This document shows positions 6,842 through 9,691 of a stretch of 9,691 bases of DNA, in pieces (position 1 is the stretch's first letter; each line of letters begins with the position of its first letter). This stretch comes from Planctomycetota bacterium (GTDB taxonomy: Bacteria; Planctomycetota; GCA-002687715; DRQF01). Made by a program: the position numbers and the translations under genes. Where the stretch lies: the NCBI GenBank assembly GCA_015485455.1, contig WFTN01000599.1, positions 1 through 9,691 on the forward strand. The letters run 5' to 3'. The notes under the pieces are model-generated. The model was not told the origin of the DNA. It ran no database searches and saw only the letters and a program-made list of their open reading frames with translations.

Positions 6842-7718
6842 GGAAGCGATCCAGGAAAGCTCGAGCTGCAATGCCAAGCTTGGCACCCAGAGGCACCCGG
6901 GCTCGCTTGCTCCAGATATCGTACTTCGCCGCAACGATACGAGTCAGGATGCCATGATAAATGCCCCGCATGGTTGCCAAGCAGGGTCGGGCGTCCCGCT
7001 CGACCATCGACAGCAGTTCTTCGGACTTACGATAATAGTCTTCCGCTCGGTCGCACTGGAATTTCATGAAGGCTAAGAAACGATCATCGTAAATATGGGC
7101 TTTGAGGTCTGATTCGCTGATGTTGAATCTATTGAGGTCGACCTGGGGCAGATAGATGCGGTCTCTTTCCAAATCTTCTTTGATGTCGCGCAGGATGTTG
7201 GTGAGCTGAAACCCTTGCCCACAATCGATGGCCAAGGATTCGGCTTTGCGCCAGTTTGATTCCTGCGGGTCTTTGAGACAGAAAAGCCTGAGGCTGACCA
7301 ACCCAACGATGCTCGCAACTTTGTAGCAGTAGTCGAAAAGGGCCTCGAAGTCTTCGAAGCGGGTCACCGACAAGTCTTGCACCGTGCCGTCGATGAGTTC
7401 GTGTAGGTATTCGTGAGGGATTGAGAATTCTTCGACGACATCCACCAAGGCAGGCATGATGGGATGAGTTTGGGTGTTGCCCCCCAAAGCTTGAGTCAAG
7501 TGCTCGCGCCATTCTTCCAACGATGCCAAACGGTCAGTGACGCTTTCGTCGTCCGACAGGTCGTCTGAGATACGCATGAAGGCGTAGATGATCTCAAAGG
7601 CCCTTGCCTTCTTCCGTGGGAGTGTCTTGAAAGCGTAGTAGAAACTCGTTGCCGATCGGCGCGTGATGTCACGGCAGAGCTTGGCGGAAGTCTCGATTTC
7701 GCTGGCGACGGCAGCCAT
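6834..7718 (-). CDS. hpnD: Presqualene diphosphate synthase
   Basis: A 294-residue squalene/phytoene synthase family protein. HpnD condenses two farnesyl diphosphates to presqualene diphosphate. Both Mg-diphosphate-binding acidic motifs are intact: ISDDLSDD with D52, D53 and D56, and LRDIKEDLERDRIYLP with D178 and D182. FYYAF near 26-30 is the usual N-terminal marker. The ATG at 7718 shares one base with the hpnC stop (TAATG), and a GAGGA lies about 12 nt upstream, so coupled translation is likely. hpnE begins inside its last codons. HpnC and HpnD are homologous; I call this one HpnD from its position and from FYYAF and ISDD, which resemble HpnD/phytoene synthases more than HpnC. The sequence alone would also allow phytoene synthase, but no carotenoid gene is nearby. 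Confidence 0.93.
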   Translation of the reverse strand: MAAVASEIETSAKLCRDITRRSATSFYYAFKTLPRKKARAFEIIYAFMRISDDLSDDESVTDRLASLEEWREHLTQALGGNTQTHPIMPALVDVVEEFSIPHEYLHELIDGTVQDLSVTRFEDFEALFDYCYKVASIVGLVSLRLFCLKDPQESNWRKAESLAIDCGQGFQLTNILRDIKEDLERDRIYLPQVDLNRFNISESDLKAHIYDDRFLAFMKFQCDRAEDYYRKSEELLSMVERDARPCLATMRGIYHGILTRIVAAKYDIWSKRARVPLGAKLGIAARAFLDRFRG

Positions 7719-8677
7719 TACGTTTTTCTTCCTCGATCAAATAGACCACGGCCAAGAGCGCCCAAGAGCAGTTGGACCTTCGCGATCTTACTGACTTTGG
7801 GGCGTTGCCTGAGGACATCGTAGTCGCAAGCCCTTATGGCCCGCAAGATGGCAATGCCTCCTTGAGAGAATAAATCGATGTCGAAACGGGCCCGGCCCTG
7901 GACCATCTTTCGCAGGGGCAATCCCGCGTCGAAGAGAGTTTGAGTTCGATCGACTTGAAAACGGAGAAGCTTCTTCACTTTGTCATTCGCCGTTGGCATA
8001 GCCAAGTCTTCTTCATTGACCTGAAAGCGGTCCATATCTTCTAAGGGCAAATAAATGCGACCCCGAACTAAATCGTTCTCCACATCCTGCCAGAAATTGG
8101 CTAATTGGAGGGCAGTGCAGGTCTTGTCGGAAAGAGCCCGGCGTTCGTTATCGGTGTAACCCAGAAGGGCCAGGACGATTCTTCCCACAGGGTCGGCACT
8201 GCGGGTGCAATAGTCGACCACGTCAGCAAACGTTTGGTAGCGGAAAACCCGTTGATCTTGCTCGAATGCATCCAGGAGATCGTGGAAAGGTTTTTTGTCT
8301 AACCCACAGACATCGGCGGTGTGCTTAAGAGCTATGAAGACGGGATGGGTGGCCTGCCCTTCAAAACACTTTTCTAGTTCACTACGCCACCATAGAAGAA
8401 GGGCCAACGACTGTTCTGTGTTACCTGTTTCGTCGGCCAAATCGTCCGACCAACGACAGTAAGCGTAGACGTTGTAGGCATGTTCTCTGGCTGTCTTCGG
8501 GAAGAGCCAGGTCCCGACGTGAAAGTTCTCATAGTGATTCTCTGAGAGATAGCGGCAGTATGCGTGGGCGCGCTCATAATCGAGCTGCGAAAATTCGGGC
8601 TCAGAAAGTCCGAAGCTTGCGAGAGACTGGTTCAAACAGTCAGGAAGTTCTGGGTATTGTGTTTGACTGTAGGTCAT
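7718..8677 (-). CDS. hpnC: Hydroxysqualene synthase HpnC
   Basis: A 319-residue squalene/phytoene synthase homologue. HpnC converts presqualene diphosphate to hydroxysqualene by quenching the cation with water. It carries the ENHYENFHVGTWLFP segment (46-60), characteristic of HpnC, where HpnD has FYYAF. Both acidic motifs follow: RWSDDLADE with D78, D79 and D82, and FWQDVENDLVRGRIYLP with D198 and D202. It is the first gene of the minus-strand operon and its stop overlaps the hpnD start by one base. The ATG at 8677 has no purine-rich ribosome site. A TAGAAT box ends only 9 nt before it, which suggests a leaderless or nearly leaderless message. The protein appears complete. Confidence 0.94.
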   Translation of the reverse strand: MTYSQTQYPELPDCLNQSLASFGLSEPEFSQLDYERAHAYCRYLSENHYENFHVGTWLFPKTAREHAYNVYAYCRWSDDLADETGNTEQSLALLLWWRSELEKCFEGQATHPVFIALKHTADVCGLDKKPFHDLLDAFEQDQRVFRYQTFADVVDYCTRSADPVGRIVLALLGYTDNERRALSDKTCTALQLANFWQDVENDLVRGRIYLPLEDMDRFQVNEEDLAMPTANDKVKKLLRFQVDRTQTLFDAGLPLRKMVQGRARFDIDLFSQGGIAILRAIRACDYDVLRQRPKVSKIAKVQLLLGALGRGLFDRGRKT

Positions 8678-8686
8678 CGTGGGGGC

Positions 8687-8692
8687 ATTCTA
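8687..8692 (-). promoter_or_regulatory. Candidate -10 box of the hpnC operon
   Basis: On the minus strand this reads TAGAAT, 5 of 6 to the -10 consensus, ending 9 nt before the hpnC ATG. No good -35 is present at 16-18 nt (GTTTCT at best). If used, transcription would begin at or within about 3 nt of the start codon, giving a leaderless transcript. This fits the absence of a ribosome site, but it rests on one hexamer. Confidence 0.35.
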
Positions 8693-8694
8693 AC

Positions 8695-8724
8695 CCGATT
8701 TGGCCGGGCAGAAACCCCAATCGG
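8695..8724. repeat. Interrupted palindrome upstream of the hpnC -10 box
   Basis: CCGATT (8695-8700) and AATCGG (8719-8724) are exact reverse complements separated by 18 nt, and adjacent G/C bases extend the match imperfectly. It lies where the -35 region of the candidate hpnC promoter would be, so it could be a regulator site. Short arms and a long spacer make chance a serious alternative. Confidence 0.25.
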
Positions 8725-8944
8725 ATGAGTTTGTCATCGTTGGGGCTCAGATTTCTTCTCTCCACCGGCCTCAAAAGTGCCTTGGTGCGCGTGCGCGTGC
8801 AAGATCCCTCAATGCTCACGAATTCGAGGATGCCCATGAGGACTTTCAAGCGCAATCAGAGAAAGTACGTAATGAGGAGCTACGTGTCCTTCTGGCAAGC
8901 GTGCATGAATAGCACTTCTCATTGACCTAAACTCATGGCCTTAG

Positions 8945-9070
8945 GAACCCAAACAACCAAAGGCCAAGCATGAACACACCCGACAAGTCCAGATGACGGC
9001 CAGGTTTTCGGCTGGCAACTCTTGTGACTTACCGGCGTTAGCCTCGGCCTTTCGCGGCTATCTGCGATGA
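8945..9070 (+). pseudogene. tnpA: Possible C-terminal remnant of IS66 accessory protein TnpA
   Basis: An open frame without a start codon encodes about 41 residues ending CDLPALASAFRGYLR. The pattern of a charged, proline-containing segment, then a short strand, then xxDLxALxxxxRxxL resembles the tails of IS66 TnpA proteins. The stop TGA at 9068-9070 overlaps the tnpB ATG at 9067 as ATGA, the coupling often seen between tnpA and tnpB. The N-terminal helix-turn-helix is not present in any frame upstream. The similarity is from memory and weak; position and the ATGA overlap are the stronger argument. Confidence 0.35.
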
Positions 9071-9300
9071 TCCAGATGACGCCACAAACACGAGTCTATG
9101 TCGCTGTTGAACCTGCTGATCTTCGCTGTGGCATTGACGGGCTATCTCGCCGCTGCTCTAGCATTTTAGATTGCGACCCATTTTCTGGCGCAGTTTTTGT
9201 ATTTCGCAATCGCCGGAGTACAGCGGTCAAGATTCTCTTTTAAGACGGCCAGGGATTTTGGCTTTGTCACAAAATACTACCGAAGGGCCTACGCTTCGCT
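9067..9300 (+). pseudogene. tnpB: IS66 TnpB (Orf2-like) pseudogene, interrupted by a stop codon
   Basis: From the ATG at 9067 the frame reads 58 residues with the clear TnpB signature: RVYVAVEPADLRCGIDGL (9-26), then DPFSGAVFVFRNRR (37-50) and VKILF (54-58). It then hits TAA at 9241-9243, where family members have an aromatic residue. Directly after the stop the same frame resumes the family sequence as DGQGFWLCHKILPKGLRF, so a point change rather than a frameshift broke it. Recognisable homology ends near 9297, inside a perfect hairpin. Intact TnpB is about 115 residues, so the tail is also lost. TnpB is an accessory protein required by many IS66 elements. The family identity is clear, and the gene is not expected to function. 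Confidence 0.82.
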
Positions 9301-9312
9301 CCAGCCCTTCGG
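9280..9312. repeat. Perfect 9-bp hairpin at the break point in tnpB
   Basis: CCGAAGGGC (9280-9288) and GCCCTTCGG (9304-9312) are exact reverse complements around a 15-base loop. The left arm still encodes the last TnpB-like residues, and everything downstream as far as about 9450 matches neither TnpB nor TnpC. The hairpin could be a REP-like palindrome, a scar of the deletion, or a terminator-like structure, although no T-tract follows. Confidence 0.5.
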
Positions 9313-9450
9313 GCACTGGGGCCTTCTTCTTCTTTTTCACCATCAAGATCACCTCGTCGCCCTACACTAAACTGTTTGGCACGAGTGTCTCACTTTATAT
9401 TGGCACGTAGGGGTACCTGCAATTCACCATGTACAAGACTAAAGTCAAAG

Positions 9451-9691
9451 ATGAATTTATCTTATGTTGGTGTCCACCAACTCGGGGCAAGATTAGTCTA
9501 CCACAACGATGCCTTTGCTCGGGAAAACAACCTGACTGCTGAAGAACGTCTTAGCTTTCATCAGGAGAAGAGTGAACCTGCCATGGCAGGACTCGCTGAA
9601 TGGATGGCTAAGAAAATAGACGAGCGTTTGGTGGAACCAAATTCTGTCTTAGGTGAAGCCATTCGTTATGTGCAAAAGCATTGGTCCAAAC
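9451..9691 (+). pseudogene. tnpC: IS66 transposase (TnpC) C-terminal fragment, continues past window
   Basis: The frame from about 9451 to the window end shows IS66 transposase sequence: VYHNDAFAREN, then LTAEERLSFHQEKSEPAM, then VEPNSVLGEAIRYVQKHW at the edge. These match the late part of the DDE_Tnp_IS66 domain, with LTAEERL..HQE.S and NS.LG.AI.Y...HW being the well-known pattern. The segment before VYHND (9451-9495) is only partly alignable and seems to carry a small insertion. The two upstream catalytic aspartates and the whole N-terminal region are missing, and the catalytic glutamate would lie beyond 9691. The frame is the same as that of tnpB with no stop codon from 9244 on, so the deletion joined the two genes in frame. 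The ATG at 9451 is probably not a real start. Confidence 0.78.

Larger units (their letters stand above)
8678..8944. other. Region between hpnC and the IS66 remnant
   Basis: About 270 bases without a recognisable gene. The left part holds the candidate hpnC promoter and an inverted repeat (listed separately). A plus-strand frame from a TTG at 8700 to 8912 could encode 70 residues with a charged, helix-like end (FEDAHEDFQAQSEKVRNEEL), but it has no ribosome site and no family I know. A 17-base run of strictly alternating purine and pyrimidine rich in GC steps occupies 8785-8801. TGGCCTT (8936-8942) and AAGGCCA (8960-8966) form a 7-bp interrupted palindrome at the border with the IS remnant. 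Confidence 0.5.
8945..9691 (+). mobile_element. Decayed IS66-family insertion sequence (right end outside window)
   Basis: Recognisable pieces of the IS66 genes occur in the canonical order on the plus strand: a possible tnpA tail, tnpB (from 9067) and the C-terminal part of tnpC (to the window edge). tnpB is interrupted by a stop codon, and the tnpB end and the N-terminal part of tnpC are missing, replaced by an unrecognisable stretch from about 9280 to 9450. The left boundary and terminal inverted repeats could not be found, so 8945 is only the beginning of the possible tnpA frame. The copy cannot be autonomous, and it marks the right-hand edge of the hopanoid locus. Confidence 0.75.

Noticed and set aside
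6842..6934. Upstream extension of hpnE to an ATG at 6934
   Set aside because: It would add 31 residues unlike any FAD-protein N-terminus, lying entirely inside hpnD; the GTG at 6841 places the GGGIAG motif correctly.
8988..9081. 11-bp direct repeat TCCAGATGACG at 8988 and 9071 as possible target-site duplication
   Set aside because: The second copy lies inside tnpB coding sequence, so it cannot flank the element; probably chance.
9098..9169. A 23-residue hydrophobic peptide frame (starts MSLLNLLIFAV, contains GYL) resembling the small potassium-ATPase subunit KdpF
   Set aside because: It lies wholly inside the IS66 tnpB reading frame, which has strong family motifs over the same bases; no kdpA follows, and the ribosome site is weak.
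9227..9343. Minus-strand 38-residue lysine-rich frame preceded by GAGGTG
   Set aside because: It is antisense to the tnpB remnant and the hairpin scar, and its lysine run comes from the CTT repeats; no family resemblance.

Overview
The window carries a nearly complete hopanoid (bacterial triterpenoid) locus together with the last and first genes of the MEP isoprenoid pathway. A decayed IS66-family insertion sequence lies at the right-hand edge. The organism is a bacterium of middling GC content that makes hopanoids through the HpnCDE route. A planctomycete is my best guess, from the look of the Dxs, HpnC and IS66 proteins and the ispH-dxs pairing. That is inference from memory of the families, not a search result.

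Layout, left to right. (1) 1-1615, minus strand: ispH (IspH, HMBPP reductase) followed 7 nt later by dxs (Dxs), which runs off the left edge after 221 codons. (2) 1616-2014: a divergent intergenic region with a candidate ispH promoter, a perfect 9-bp inverted repeat at its predicted transcription start, and a weaker candidate shc promoter. (3) 2015-4729, plus strand: shc (squalene-hopene cyclase) and hpnG (nucleoside-phosphorylase-like, C35 side-chain processing). (4) 4732-8677, minus strand: an operon read as hpnC, hpnD, hpnE and a class I SAM-dependent methyltransferase of unknown target. The hpn genes overlap by 1 and 8 nt, and the methyltransferase follows after a 4-nt gap. The operon converges on shc-hpnG with 2 nt between the opposing stop codons. 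(5) 8678-8944: non-coding or unassigned sequence with a -10-like box so close to the hpnC start that the transcript may be leaderless. (6) 8945-9691: IS66 remains, namely a possible tnpA tail, a tnpB broken by a stop codon, a hairpin-bearing scar, and a C-terminal part of tnpC that continues beyond the window.

How the genes work together. Dxs and IspH bracket the MEP pathway and supply IPP/DMAPP, which prenyltransferases not present here turn into farnesyl diphosphate. HpnD and HpnC make presqualene diphosphate and hydroxysqualene, HpnE reduces hydroxysqualene to squalene, and Shc cyclises squalene to hopene/hopanol. HpnG acts on adenosylhopane, but HpnH, which makes adenosylhopane, is not in the window. 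The methyltransferase is the one member of the locus without an assigned role. I found no CRISPR array, tRNA, rRNA or clearly new multi-gene system. The best leads are the extra methyltransferase, the ispH inverted repeat and the unusual Dxs.
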